Shown in pieces: positions 45,193 to 54,957 of a stretch of DNA of 64,000 bases. The notes under the pieces are model-generated. The model searched no databases. It saw only the letters and a program-made list of their open reading frames with translations, and was not told the origin of the DNA. The translations under genes were made by a program, and so were the position numbers. Location: the NCBI GenBank assembly GCA_019752635.1, contig JAIELX010000083.1, forward strand, positions 36,835 through 100,834, read 5' to 3'. Position 1 is the first letter of the stretch, and the number at the start of each line of letters is the position of its first letter. The DNA comes from Candidatus Obscuribacterales bacterium. Its GTDB lineage: Bacteria > Cyanobacteriota > Vampirovibrionia > Obscuribacterales > Obscuribacteraceae.

Positions 45193-45549
45193 TTACTTGA
45201 ATAGAGCGCGGACATTGTCCACCGGGCGGCCCAGAACAGCGGACGCCCCTTTTTCGATTATGGGTCGCTGCATTAGTTCCGGATGCTTTACCATCAAAGC
45301 AATCAATTCGGATTCGGTCTTCTCTACATTGGCCAAGTCCAAATCGCGATAGGTTTGTTCTTTGGTCCGTAGGATGTCGCGCGCCTTCAGCCCCATCTTC
45401 TTCAACAAATCAGAGATCTTATCCGCCGTCAGAGGCGCGACATAGTAGTTGACCTTATCGAACTCAACCCCCATCTCGTCAAGCGTCTTCACGAGCTGCC
45501 GGCAGGTACTGCATGTCGGCTTTTCGTAGACAGTTACTTTGTTGGTCAT
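45193..45549 (-). CDS. ArsC/Spx-family thioredoxin-fold protein (arsenate reductase-like)
   Basis: A 118-residue single-domain protein of the ArsC/Spx/YffB family. The redox-active start is VYEKPTCSTCRQLVKTL with a CxxC. The conserved basic part is QRPIIEKGASAVLGRP; canonical glutaredoxin-type ArsC proteins have the same RPI element. It could be an arsenate reductase or a redox regulator; no arsenic genes are nearby. It starts 21 bp after the methyltransferase-GNAT gene and is the last gene of the pyruvate-phosphate-dikinase operon. Confidence 0.88.
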   Translation of the reverse strand: MTNKVTVYEKPTCSTCRQLVKTLDEMGVEFDKVNYYVAPLTADKISDLLKKMGLKARDILRTKEQTYRDLDLANVEKTESELIALMVKHPELMQRPIIEKGASAVLGRPVDNVRALFK

Positions 45550-45570
45550 AATGAAATCAATTCCTTTCTG

Positions 45571-46917
45571 TTACTCAGCCCTATCGAGGATTTTGCCGAA
45601 GAGAAGCTCATTTTGAACCTTGCCGTTCTTAAAGGCAGCATTACGCAACAGCGCTTCGCGTTGAAATCCCGCCTTTTCCAAGACACGTGCAGAGGCTGTG
45701 TTTGTTTCATAGGCGTTAGCAAAAAGCCGTACCAGACCAAACTCCGCGAAGCACCAGTTGGAGAATGCCTCTAAAGCTTCGGAAACGATTCCTTTGCCCC
45801 AATAGTTCTTACCTAGCCAGTAGCCAATCTCGGCCGTCTTGCGTGAAACATCCGTTTGAGGCATCACTCCGATGCTCCCTACGGCTTTGCCGTCAACGGC
45901 AATGGCGAAATTGGTGCGTGGTTCCGTTACGCTGCACAAGGCGATCCACCTTCGCGCATCGGCTGCACTATATGGATGAGGAAACGTATCGCGCAAGTTC
46001 GCCGCAATGTCCTTGTCGTTGGCGTTTGCCGCAAGAGATTCAACATCATCGGCAGACCAGGTCCTAATCTCACAAGACTTCAGCTTGAGACACAGTCGAG
46101 TTTCCAAAGTTGGCTTACGCCCCGTTGCAATCACGTGAGCACTCATGCCAATGAGATTTTCGTGTGACGCAGTTTGGTTAAGAAGCTCCATCAACAAAGC
46201 CTGTCTCTTAGGCTGCTCCATCCAATCCGCCAAGCCGGGCAGCATCCAAAAGGGCCCCTCTACCGCGCTCAAATCGGAAACAACAAACCCGGCGCCGGAT
46301 ATCTCTTCTTTCAGTTCAGAGGGAAGATGAAAGAACGAATCGGTAAAATATTCCGGATTGTTGGTCGGGTTGCGATGCTGCCCGTCCTTCAGATCTCGTT
46401 CCACAATCGATTTGAATATCGGGTCGTCAAACAAGTTACGAGAGACGCCGTCAATTGTTGATGCGAACCGCGAGATGGCGGCGGCGATAACGACTCCGCC
46501 CGGTCTCAGGACTCGGTAAGCTTCGTCAAGAGCAAGCCGGCGATCGTCCTGAGAGGTCAGGTGATAGAGTGGACCAAGCATCAATACGGCGTCAACACTG
46601 CCGTTCTCTTGCGATAACGCACGCGCGTCTCCTAACGACGAAGTAGCCCCGGGCAGCCTGGCGGCGGCAAATGCGTCCACCGCTTGCTGAACATGCTTCG
46701 GTACAGGATCGATAAGGTGCACTGTGTATCCGGCTTGTGCCAACGGCACAGCATAGACCCCGGCCGCTCCTCCTACATCCAGCACTGTCGCCGGTGCCGG
46801 GGGTAGCTGTTGCTTGAGGATTGCGACCGTTCGCTCGAACTCCAGCCGGCCGGCGGCAGTAGTGAGGCGGGTGCTCTCAGAAGCCTCCGTATAGTGTGCC
46901 ACCAGATCGTGAGTCAT
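45571..46917 (-). CDS. Fusion: class I SAM methyltransferase plus RimJ-like GNAT acetyltransferase
   Basis: The 448-residue protein has two complete enzymes in one frame. Residues 1-265 are a class I methyltransferase: SAM-binding VLDVGGAAGVYAVPLAQAG, DAVLMLGPLYHLT, and EAYRVLRPGGVVIAAAI. Residues about 275-448 are a GNAT domain of the RimJ/RimL type: GSIGVMPQTD, AEIGYWLGKNYWGKGIVSEAL as acetyl-CoA motif, and NTASARVLEKAGFQREALLR. Both domains look intact. It starts 6 bp after the dikinase stop, so it is co-translated with it. Whether it modifies the dikinase or small molecules is unknown. Confidence 0.88.
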   Translation of the reverse strand: MTHDLVAHYTEASESTRLTTAAGRLEFERTVAILKQQLPPAPATVLDVGGAAGVYAVPLAQAGYTVHLIDPVPKHVQQAVDAFAAARLPGATSSLGDARALSQENGSVDAVLMLGPLYHLTSQDDRRLALDEAYRVLRPGGVVIAAAISRFASTIDGVSRNLFDDPIFKSIVERDLKDGQHRNPTNNPEYFTDSFFHLPSELKEEISGAGFVVSDLSAVEGPFWMLPGLADWMEQPKRQALLMELLNQTASHENLIGMSAHVIATGRKPTLETRLCLKLKSCEIRTWSADDVESLAANANDKDIAANLRDTFPHPYSAADARRWIALCSVTEPRTNFAIAVDGKAVGSIGVMPQTDVSRKTAEIGYWLGKNYWGKGIVSEALEAFSNWCFAEFGLVRLFANAYETNTASARVLEKAGFQREALLRNAAFKNGKVQNELLFGKILDRAE

Positions 46918-46923
46918 TCTTGG

Positions 46924-49686
46924 CTACTTGTCCTTTTCTTCCACGCAGATCGTCGCCCGGGCTGCGGCTAGTCTTGCCAGAGGCACGCGATAGGGCGAGC
47001 AGCTCACGTAAGAAAGTCCCAGCTGGTGGGCAAAAGCGATCGAACTCGGTTCGCCGCCGTGCTCGCCACAAATGCCAAGTTTGAGATCCGGACGAGTTTG
47101 AAGTCCATACTCAACGGCCAACTTCATAAGCTTTCCTACGCCGTTTTCATCCAGCGCTTCGAACGGATTGGCTTGAAGGATTTTAGTTGTTTCGTTATTC
47201 CAGGTGATTCCTTCAAGATACCGTTGCAGAAACTTTCCTTCCGCGTCGTCTCTGCTGTATCCAAACGTCATTTGAGTGAGGTCGTTCGTGCCGAAGCTGA
47301 AAAATTCCGCATACTCCGCGATTTCGTTGGCAGTAACGCATGCCCGAGGAATTTCAATCATGGTGCCGAACTTGTACTCAATGAACGTCTTTTCGCGCTC
47401 CATTACCTCTCGCGCCGTTGCTTCAAGCATGAAACGCGTAAGCTTCAGCTCATTAACATGACCGACCAGCGGAATCATGATCTCGGGCAGGACGATGATG
47501 CCCTTTTTCTTTACAGCAATTGCGGCTTCGAAAATTGCCTGCACCTGCATGCGATTGATTTCGGGGAACATCAGTCCTAAGCGGCAACCACGCAGGCCCA
47601 TCATCGGGTTCGATTCTTTTAGATGGTGCACTTTGTCCAGAATCTGCTCTTTTGCTCGCAATTGTTCGCCGCTGATGCCTTTAACCTTCATCGTTGCAAT
47701 TTCAACAAGCAAGTCTTCGTATTTCGGCAGAAACTCGTGCAACGGCGGATCGAGCAGGCGGATTGTCACGGGCAAACCGTGCATGGCTTCGAAGATTCCG
47801 GTAAAATCCTCACGCTGCATGGGAAGCAACTTCGCCAAAGCTGTTTCCCGTTCGGTCAGCGAGCTGGACATAATCATTTCTTGCACTACAGGCAGCCGAT
47901 CCTGGCTCATGAACATATGTTCAGTGCGGCACAGCCCAATCCCCTCGGCGCCGAAATCCCTTGCCCGGGTGGCATCTTCAGGTGTGTCGGCGTTCGTGCG
48001 GATTCTCAAAACACGAACTTCATCGGCCCACTGCAACAATGTCTGAAACTCGTCGCTTAACTTCGGTTCGTGAGTTGCAATCTGTCCTTTGAAAATCTCG
48101 CCAGTTGATCCGTCAATCGAAATGACGTCTCCCTTTCGTAAAATCTCGCCGTTTACATGAACTTCCTCTTTGTCAGGATCTACGCGAAAGCTTTCACAGC
48201 CTGCAACACAAGGCTTACCCATACCTCGCGCAACCACCGCTGCGTGGCTGGTCATACCACCACGGCTAGTGACAACGCCCTGTGCCGGAACTATGCCGTG
48301 AATGTCATCGGGACAAGTTTCAACGCGCACAAGAATCACTTTCCTGGAATGCTCGTTGGAAAGTTTCTCTGATTCATCAGGATCAAAAACGATCTCGCCG
48401 ATTGCGGCCCCGGGGGAGGCGTTCAAGCCGGTAGCCAAAAGGCGACCGGCTTTCTTTGCAGCGGTTTTCGATTCCTGGTTAAAACTGGGCAACAATAGCT
48501 GGTTTAACTGTACCGGTTCGACTCGCGTAAGTGCGGTAGTTTTGTCAATAATACCTTCTCCGGCCATATCGACGGCAACTTTGATTGCCGCGGCGGCAGT
48601 TCGCTTGCCGGTTCGAGTTTGAAGGAGGAAGAGTTCGCCCTGTTGAATGGTGAACTCGATATCCTGCATATCCTTATAGTGCGTTTCCAGCCGACGTGCG
48701 GTTTCCTCAAGTTGCTTGTAAACAGCAGGCATGGTCCTGCTCATGTCGGCAATTTTTTCCGGTGTGCGCGTACCGGCGACAACGTCTTCGCCTTGTGCAT
48801 TGATCAGATACTCGCCATACAGCAAATGTTCCCCGGTGCTGGGGTTGCGGGTGAAACACACTCCCGTGGCCGAGTTGTCGTCAAAGTTACCGAAAACCAT
48901 GGCTTGGATCGTCACGGCGGTTCCAATGTTGTGGTCTATCTTGTTCAAGTTGCGGTAGTAGATGGCGCGGTTGTTGTTCCAGGAACGGAAAACAGCTTCA
49001 ATTGCCCCTTTCAGCTGCTCATCGGTGGACTGAGGGAAATCAACTTTTCGCTCACGTTTTACAAATGATTTGTATTCGGATACCAGTTCTTTAAGGTTTT
49101 CCGCGGTCAACTCAGTGTCATTGGAAACACGCAGGGTTTGCTTCTTATCGTACAGAATGTCCTCGAAGCGGTCTTTGCTCAGATCAAGCACCACGTTGCT
49201 ATACATCTGAATGAACCGGCGATAGCTGTCCCAAGCGAACCGAGGATTGTTGGTAGATTTGGCGAGCGCCTCCACAGTCTTGTCGTTCATGCCCAGATTC
49301 AATATCGTGTCCATCATGCCGGGCATCGAGAATTTCGCACCGGAACGGACCGACAACAGTAGAGGCTTTTCAGTGCAGCCAAGCTTACGATCAAGCCTCG
49401 TTTCGATCTTCGCCAACAGCTCCTTCAGTTCCTCGAGAAGACCAGCAGGCATATTGCCACCATTTTGATAGTATTCACGACACTGCGAAGTCATAATAGT
49501 CATACCGGGCGGCACATTGACCCCCGCTGAAGTCATTTCGCAGAGTCCGGCGCCCTTGCCACCCAACATCTCACGCATCAAGGATCGGTTTCCTTCAAAG
49601 CGCTCAGCTCCTTCATTGAACAAGAGCACGCGTCTACGTGTTATGTTTTCTTCTTTGGGGTTGACTGCCTGTGTAGTGATGGGCAT
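46924..49686 (-). CDS. ppdK: Pyruvate, phosphate dikinase
   Basis: About 920 residues from ATG 49686, which has TAGGAGTAGAGACA before it; an extension to 49821 overlaps the upstream gene and is rejected. The enzyme interconverts pyruvate + ATP + Pi and PEP + AMP + PPi. The N-terminal nucleotide-binding part begins LLFNEGAERFEGNRSLMREMLGGKGAGL and has FSMPGMMDTILNLG. The phosphohistidine domain has GGMTSHAAVVARGMGKPC with the swivelling His and regulatory Thr. The C-terminal PEP-binding barrel has IGLCRTEHMF, FSFGTNDLTQMTFGYSRDDA and KLGICGEHGG. It is preceded by its regulator and forms an operon of four genes. Confidence 0.97.
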   Translation of the reverse strand: MPITTQAVNPKEENITRRRVLLFNEGAERFEGNRSLMREMLGGKGAGLCEMTSAGVNVPPGMTIMTSQCREYYQNGGNMPAGLLEELKELLAKIETRLDRKLGCTEKPLLLSVRSGAKFSMPGMMDTILNLGMNDKTVEALAKSTNNPRFAWDSYRRFIQMYSNVVLDLSKDRFEDILYDKKQTLRVSNDTELTAENLKELVSEYKSFVKRERKVDFPQSTDEQLKGAIEAVFRSWNNNRAIYYRNLNKIDHNIGTAVTIQAMVFGNFDDNSATGVCFTRNPSTGEHLLYGEYLINAQGEDVVAGTRTPEKIADMSRTMPAVYKQLEETARRLETHYKDMQDIEFTIQQGELFLLQTRTGKRTAAAAIKVAVDMAGEGIIDKTTALTRVEPVQLNQLLLPSFNQESKTAAKKAGRLLATGLNASPGAAIGEIVFDPDESEKLSNEHSRKVILVRVETCPDDIHGIVPAQGVVTSRGGMTSHAAVVARGMGKPCVAGCESFRVDPDKEEVHVNGEILRKGDVISIDGSTGEIFKGQIATHEPKLSDEFQTLLQWADEVRVLRIRTNADTPEDATRARDFGAEGIGLCRTEHMFMSQDRLPVVQEMIMSSSLTERETALAKLLPMQREDFTGIFEAMHGLPVTIRLLDPPLHEFLPKYEDLLVEIATMKVKGISGEQLRAKEQILDKVHHLKESNPMMGLRGCRLGLMFPEINRMQVQAIFEAAIAVKKKGIIVLPEIMIPLVGHVNELKLTRFMLEATAREVMEREKTFIEYKFGTMIEIPRACVTANEIAEYAEFFSFGTNDLTQMTFGYSRDDAEGKFLQRYLEGITWNNETTKILQANPFEALDENGVGKLMKLAVEYGLQTRPDLKLGICGEHGGEPSSIAFAHQLGLSYVSCSPYRVPLARLAAARATICVEEKDK

Positions 49687-49756
49687 TGTCTCTACTCCTA
49701 ATTTTTCAAACCGGTGCAATTGATCGAATTTCGAAACGGAATTCGGAACGGGAACT

Positions 49757-50602
49757 TTATTGGCGCAAATACAAGAAAATCTCGCTGGATGTTTCTTCGA
49801 TAGCTTTGGCCGACACATCAATCATGTGGCATTTAAGTTCGCGGAAAATTCGTTTTGCATACTGAACTTCCGCCTTAATCTCTTCAAGGTCGGCATACTG
49901 AGTATCCGCAGGCATGCCTATAACGGCGGCTCTTGAGCTGCGCAAATTGTGGAGCAAATGCGGATCGATTGTCAGTCCGATGATCTTTCGCGCTTGAACA
50001 TTGAAAAGCGCCTTCGGAGGATCGACCCCGGGCACGATCGGAACGTTGGCAGACTTCAGACCGTAATGCTGCGCCAGGTACATGCAGTTGGGCGTTTTAC
50101 TGGTTCGCGACAGTCCAATCAGAATAACGTCTGCTTGCGCCAAACCATCCGGGTTTTTGCCGTCGTCGTACCGCACGGCGAAGTTAACTGCTTCCATCCG
50201 GCGGAAGTACGTTTCGTCCAACTGGTGGAGACGTCCGGGCTGCGCCAGCGGATTCTCCTGGGTCAGTCCGGATATTCTGGAAATAAGCGGTCCAAGAATA
50301 TCGAGTGTCGGAACATTGTGTCGCTTCGCTTCTTGTTCAAGCGTCTCGCGATACTCTGGCAGCACAAGCGTGTAGGCAATTAGCGAATTACCGGTTGCTA
50401 TCTCGCGCACCAGCGTTGAAATCTGCTGGCAGCTCCGCACTTGCGGTAAGCGATAGATGCTTGCGAATCCCGGGGGAAACTGCACAAGCGCCGCTTGTGC
50501 AACATGGGATGCCGTTTCTCCGCTAGAGTCGGAGAGCGTAAAAATGATCAACTCTCGTTGACTAACAGGTAATTTTGATTCCACGGCTTCTGGTTTACTC
50601 AA
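49757..50602 (-). CDS. ppsR: Pyruvate, phosphate dikinase regulatory protein (DUF299 kinase/pyrophosphorylase)
   Basis: The 281-residue bifunctional regulator phosphorylates the dikinase on a Thr using ADP and removes it with inorganic phosphate. Signature parts are FTLSDSSGETASHVAQAAL at the start, the P-loop-like LIGLSRTSKTPNCMYLAQ, ANVPIVPGVDPPKALF and IGLTIDPHLLHNLR. The start is TTG 50602 behind GGGGAGAC. Its stop lies 70 bp before the dikinase start, which confirms the partner. The group is also called PDRP/RP1. Confidence 0.94.
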   Translation of the reverse strand: MSKPEAVESKLPVSQRELIIFTLSDSSGETASHVAQAALVQFPPGFASIYRLPQVRSCQQISTLVREIATGNSLIAYTLVLPEYRETLEQEAKRHNVPTLDILGPLISRISGLTQENPLAQPGRLHQLDETYFRRMEAVNFAVRYDDGKNPDGLAQADVILIGLSRTSKTPNCMYLAQHYGLKSANVPIVPGVDPPKALFNVQARKIIGLTIDPHLLHNLRSSRAAVIGMPADTQYADLEEIKAEVQYAKRIFRELKCHMIDVSAKAIEETSSEIFLYLRQ

Positions 50603-50925
50603 TGTCGTCCGTCTCCCCGGGCTGGTGAAACGGAAGTCTGGGGAGCCTTCACGGCGTACTCATGAGTGCTCATCTGCAAAACACTCAGCCCGTTCGGAAA
50701 GACCAACGAAGTGTTTCGCAAAATTCAGACGACCGAGCGAGCCCGCTCAGCTTCTACTTTCACCGTGTATTTTCCCAGAAAGGACACGTCTTTGCGGAGT
50801 TCTCGACATAAGAAGATATACAGAATGGACCTTCAGTATTTCTTTATACGCGGCTGCTCAAGCGACTTTTCAACTACAGGCCCGCGCACCGCTCGTAGCT
50901 CAACCTCAGTTTCTCCCGGCGGTGC
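50603..50925. other. 323-bp gap without a supported gene
   Basis: Between the dikinase regulator and the exported protein, both on the reverse strand. It must contain the promoter of the dikinase operon and the end of the upstream gene. I see no convincing hairpin, promoter pair or coding frame. Confidence 0.45.
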
Positions 50926-51834
50926 TTACTCGAACTTGATGGTGTATGTGAAATCCGGTTTGGCAGTGACTGATCGCGGTTGGTCTCTCCACAAACTGAT
51001 CACCAGTGTCGCTGGCGGTTTATCGGTCAACCGCATAAAATCGAGTTCCGGCATCAACGGGCTCATATTATTGCAACCGCCGGGGAAGCCACAGCTACCG
51101 CCACAGTGAATCATCTGTGCAATCTTAATCGGAGTCTTCTCTGCATAGCGATTCTCAACATTGTTGGACCGGGCTATATCCGGATAGATGTAATTGAACC
51201 CAAGATCCCTGGCGTTGTAGGCGATCAGGCTGAACTTGTTGATGAAGTAGTCACCTTCTTTTAAGTACTGCTTGAACTTTGCGACTTGTTTTTGGAAACC
51301 ACTGACGTCATATGTCACCTCGGCTCGCGCCTGTTCAGGCCACCACCGGAGATTCTTCGGTTCCCACACAAAAGGGAAATCCGGCGTCTTTAGAATTTCG
51401 GGCGTCACCTTCTTTGGATTGATTAGACCGATGACCGTGGGGTCGGCGGCAACTAGAAGATAGGGATTGAAAATAAAACGAGACTCCTTGGAGGGTCCTA
51501 AAGGACTCTTCAACCCTTGCCTGTAAACATACATCCCGTAGTAGCCCCACCACGGCTTCTTGTCTTCAACCAGACCGAACACCGGCTCAGAAGGACTGTA
51601 GGTACCGCTAAACAGCGGATATTTGGCTACGGCTTTCCGTCTGGCTGAGATAATCTCTACCCGGGTCCGTCCATTGAGCGAAATGGCTCGGACCAGAGAA
51701 AGATTAATCTCGCCCTTTGCCGTGGCATTCGTACCGACCGACAGCTGCCCTGCGCCCGCGGGCATAATACTGAGGACGGTCAGGACTGAGAGCGTAGCCG
51801 GGAGTAGCCTGGTAAGTTCGAAATCGATAAACAT
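50926..51834 (-). CDS. Exported hypothetical protein
   Basis: About 302 residues from ATG 51834 (AAGGGAC upstream), with a signal peptide (LLPATLSVLTVLSIMPAGAGQ). The mature part is aromatic-rich (KKPWWGYYGMYVYRQG, NLRWWPEQAR) and contains a Cys/Gly-rich loop HCGGSCGFPGGCNN that may be disulfide- or metal-linked. No family is recognised. It is divergent from the TadG-like gene, 89 bp apart, and may belong with the following run of exported proteins. Confidence 0.7.
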   Translation of the reverse strand: MFIDFELTRLLPATLSVLTVLSIMPAGAGQLSVGTNATAKGEINLSLVRAISLNGRTRVEIISARRKAVAKYPLFSGTYSPSEPVFGLVEDKKPWWGYYGMYVYRQGLKSPLGPSKESRFIFNPYLLVAADPTVIGLINPKKVTPEILKTPDFPFVWEPKNLRWWPEQARAEVTYDVSGFQKQVAKFKQYLKEGDYFINKFSLIAYNARDLGFNYIYPDIARSNNVENRYAEKTPIKIAQMIHCGGSCGFPGGCNNMSPLMPELDFMRLTDKPPATLVISLWRDQPRSVTAKPDFTYTIKFE

Positions 51835-51923
51835 TAAGAGTCCCTTGACGTCCAGCGTATGAGCAAATGATAATCTTATGTATGCCACCTTAAATCGGGT
51901 TAATGTCTTCCGGGGGATTGGGA

Positions 51924-54233
51924 ATGAAGAAACGTCCACACTCGGGCGGAACGCTGACACTAGTCATCGCCTGCACTGTAACTATAGTGCTAATCGGCGT
52001 TTGTTTCTTCTTTGCAATTCAGATTTTCGGAGCTGTGCGCGAAGCTCAGAACGCTACCGATTCCGGCAACCTTGGATTGGTGAAACAAGCGCTGCGACGT
52101 CCTAGTGTGCGAGACCGCGTCAGCGCCAATAAATTTAATGCTTTACGCCAATTGGGCGACCCGGGTGTCGGCAACGAGATCAACCTCGCGACATACAACA
52201 GGCTTGTGGGGGCTACATTCATAGCTCTGCAGAATGCCCGTGTGGAGAATACCGAACGCGCATACAACAATGCCAACGCACTGGTCCAAGAGCTAAACGC
52301 TATGGCTCTGAAGCTGCGGGATGCACTGCGCAACGGCAGTGCCGGAACCGAGACAGACCTTGCCTATGATCTCAAGCAGCAATTTAAGACACTCACGGAT
52401 GCGCACACGGTGCGCATGGCAGGCGACAATTCCACCATCGTTCGCACCGACTACCAGGTCGGTTATTACACGGACTCCGTGCCTGCCACAAATTTGTGGG
52501 CTGACCGCATCCCTGCTTCCCTGGACATAGACAACAGTAGGAATGGGGCTCTTCCGCTTCCGGCCGGTACCACTGTTCAAGCTGCTGACGGTCGGAACTA
52601 CGTTCGCGGTTATACGCCGCTCACGTTCGATTTTCCGGGCAGACAACCGATAACCATCTACGGCGTGCCAGTGCACCCGCGACAGTCTCCACACTTAATT
52701 TCAAAGAAGAATTTCCAGGCGGGCGCGCCGGCCGGGGCAGCGTTTCTGCCGGCCAACGCATTCCTGGACAGCGCCAAGTTGCAACAACAAGGCAAGGCAA
52801 ACAATGCAGAGATGCAGTCTGTCGCAACCATCGGGGTGATCGACGCAAATCAAACATTTGTTCCTAGACTTCGTCGGGGCTATCTGCTGATTGACAATCG
52901 CGGACTGGGCAATGGTGAAGGGTTCTCTCCGACAGGATCGAGCGTGCTTGCTAACGAATTGGGAACCGGAATCCACGGGTTCGGCCAATTCCCTAACGCC
53001 GTGTTTACGACCAACCAATTTGCGCTACAAGCATGGACGAATTACAACCACAGCGGTCCTGCTCCAGACACGGCACCTGCCGATGTTCCGCCTGTCAGCG
53101 GCATCTACAATGCTCAAGGCAACGAAGCCACCTGGCAAGAAGCCTGGAATTTGATTCCGAAGAATGGTGACTCTTGGGAATGTACCGATCTGAACACAGC
53201 TTCGCCGCCTTGCAACAAGCTGATTGATCCTCAGGGCTCAGCCAGCCAGGGCTCATTTGACTTGGCTTATCACCGAGGAAACAACCTCAACGGTAACAAC
53301 AACGCCGGTGCCGGTTTAATGTCCGTCGAAATTGCAAAATGCCGAGTTTGGCAAGCCTACTACGTACCTCCATTTAGCTCTTGCGTCAACAACACCTGCG
53401 CACAATACTTCGATAACATTCCATCGACCGGCATTCGCCGATTTCCTGATGGACGAGTTATCTACAACGGTCAGAGCGCACCTTACGGCAGACCCGGCGG
53501 CGGGTTCAACCAGGTCAGCGGACCGAGCTCCGGTCAATCCTACAGCCAGCCGACGACCTGCCAGGTCACCACGAACGGCAATCTAACCGACATTCTCAGC
53601 CAGACATTCCCAATAGATAAAACATTCTTCCAAGCAAAAGGTTCTAATCCCCTTGTTGAAAGGAATCAGGCCGCAAGCCCGGTCCCCGTTGAAGAAAGAC
53701 CCGTTGAGAAAATAAAAGAATTCATTGCAGGCCGATTGCGTCAAATCAAGCCACCGGCAAACCCTGCAGAGGAAGAATCCAGCATCGTTGCTGCTGTTAA
53801 CACCATCATGACCCGCAACATCGACATGGGCCGACTCTATTACGTTTATTGCGACGGGGAGAATGACAATTTCACAATCACCCAAGCTGCACCGGCGGAC
53901 TTTGACGAGAACGTGGTTCCTGATGGAACAGTTCGCAGATTTGTTCGGAAGTACGACTTGCGCGAAGTAATCGCAAACACTCAGTTCGACAACAATATTC
54001 ACGACCACCACTTCATGTCGCAAATATCTCCCGACACTTTGTTCGGATTCAATACCGTGTCCATTCTTCCGGGAACAGGCGCTGACAACGGTTGCCTGGG
54101 AGTGATCAAATTGCAAAACGACGCTGGTTGCATTCAGACCCCGGGCTATTCCTCCGGCGTCCTCGGCGCCGACCCGCATGCTCTGTCTGAAGGTCCGGCA
54201 ACGGGCGACTTCAATCTGTGCAATCGCGACTAG
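51924..54233 (+). CDS. Large exported protein with TadE/TadG-like N-terminus
   Basis: About 769 residues from ATG 51924 behind GGGGGATTGGGA. After a basic start (KKRPHSGG) comes one membrane helix (TLTLVIACTVTIVLIGVCFFFAIQIFG), then AVREAQNATDSGNLGLVKQAL, which parallels the QNAADAAAL segment after the helix of Flp-pilus TadE/TadG proteins. The rest is a long extracytoplasmic part rich in Asn, Gly and Pro with several Cys (SCVNNTCAQYF, WECTDLNTASPPC). The function is unknown; a pilus or surface role is inference. The genes behind it also code for exported proteins. Confidence 0.75.
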   Translation: MKKRPHSGGTLTLVIACTVTIVLIGVCFFFAIQIFGAVREAQNATDSGNLGLVKQALRRPSVRDRVSANKFNALRQLGDPGVGNEINLATYNRLVGATFIALQNARVENTERAYNNANALVQELNAMALKLRDALRNGSAGTETDLAYDLKQQFKTLTDAHTVRMAGDNSTIVRTDYQVGYYTDSVPATNLWADRIPASLDIDNSRNGALPLPAGTTVQAADGRNYVRGYTPLTFDFPGRQPITIYGVPVHPRQSPHLISKKNFQAGAPAGAAFLPANAFLDSAKLQQQGKANNAEMQSVATIGVIDANQTFVPRLRRGYLLIDNRGLGNGEGFSPTGSSVLANELGTGIHGFGQFPNAVFTTNQFALQAWTNYNHSGPAPDTAPADVPPVSGIYNAQGNEATWQEAWNLIPKNGDSWECTDLNTASPPCNKLIDPQGSASQGSFDLAYHRGNNLNGNNNAGAGLMSVEIAKCRVWQAYYVPPFSSCVNNTCAQYFDNIPSTGIRRFPDGRVIYNGQSAPYGRPGGGFNQVSGPSSGQSYSQPTTCQVTTNGNLTDILSQTFPIDKTFFQAKGSNPLVERNQAASPVPVEERPVEKIKEFIAGRLRQIKPPANPAEEESSIVAAVNTIMTRNIDMGRLYYVYCDGENDNFTITQAAPADFDENVVPDGTVRRFVRKYDLREVIANTQFDNNIHDHHFMSQISPDTLFGFNTVSILPGTGADNGCLGVIKLQNDAGCIQTPGYSSGVLGADPHALSEGPATGDFNLCNRD

Positions 54234-54450
54234 TCAACGCCGCACTCCACCAAGACAGGAAAGAGCTGCTCGGTCGGGGCGCTTTCCATCGGTGGGCGCT
54301 CAGTCGACTCTGCCAGGCTTGCCGCATACGCAGCGCCGCGATCCCTGGCGTGACACGCGCAGCTCGAACTGCACGGGGCAGTTTATTTGCAGCGAGGCGA
54401 ACGACTTTTCCGGGCATAATATAGTCGCTGCGCAGTGCAGGGAGAGAGAA

Positions 54451-54954
54451 ATGTTCAAGATTCAGACGGCTCTAGTGTTTGCCTCAGTCCTATGCTCCGC
54501 CGGACTCCAGGTCGGTGCGCAGCAACCGGCGTCCCCGCAGGGGCAAATGAAAGATAGTAGACCGCCAATTAAGAAGAACGATCCTCACCCGACCAATGAA
54601 TTCGACACCAATATTCTAACTACTATGCCGCCCATGCCCTTGCTGCCCGAATACACCGGCAAGGGCTACAAACTGGTCAACGCGTTGACCTATCCAAATT
54701 TCAAATATGGAAAGTGTTATACGGTGAGATTCAATGCCAAAGAACCACAAAGTGTGATTCATGAATGGTATCTGAGTGCTCTGCCTATGGCGGGATGGAA
54801 GGTAAAGACCGATCAAGTTGACGCCACCACAATAGTTGCCAAACACACCAAACAGCTTGCAAGTTGTACTGTGGTAGTTCAGGCGTCGGGCTCCGGTGCC
54901 GACGGGTACAGAACTGAAGTTATGATCCGCTATATCGACCAGTCCGCGCGTTAG
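54451..54954 (+). CDS. Exported hypothetical protein
   Basis: 167 residues from ATG 54451 with GGGAGAGAGAA directly before it. The signal peptide is FKIQTALVFASVLCSAGLQVGAQ. The mature domain has a compact alpha/beta pattern (SVIHEWYLSALPMAGWKV, TTIVAKHTKQLASCTVVVQ), similar in outline to small periplasmic lipid- or ligand-binding folds, but I do not recognise it. It ends 3 bp before the TPR gene, so the two are co-transcribed. Confidence 0.7.
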   Translation: MFKIQTALVFASVLCSAGLQVGAQQPASPQGQMKDSRPPIKKNDPHPTNEFDTNILTTMPPMPLLPEYTGKGYKLVNALTYPNFKYGKCYTVRFNAKEPQSVIHEWYLSALPMAGWKVKTDQVDATTIVAKHTKQLASCTVVVQASGSGADGYRTEVMIRYIDQSAR

Positions 54955-54957
54955 TTA

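Noticed and set aside
49687..49821. Longer N-terminus for pyruvate phosphate dikinase
   Set aside because: It overlaps the regulator gene and does not match the family; ATG 49686 has its own ribosome site.
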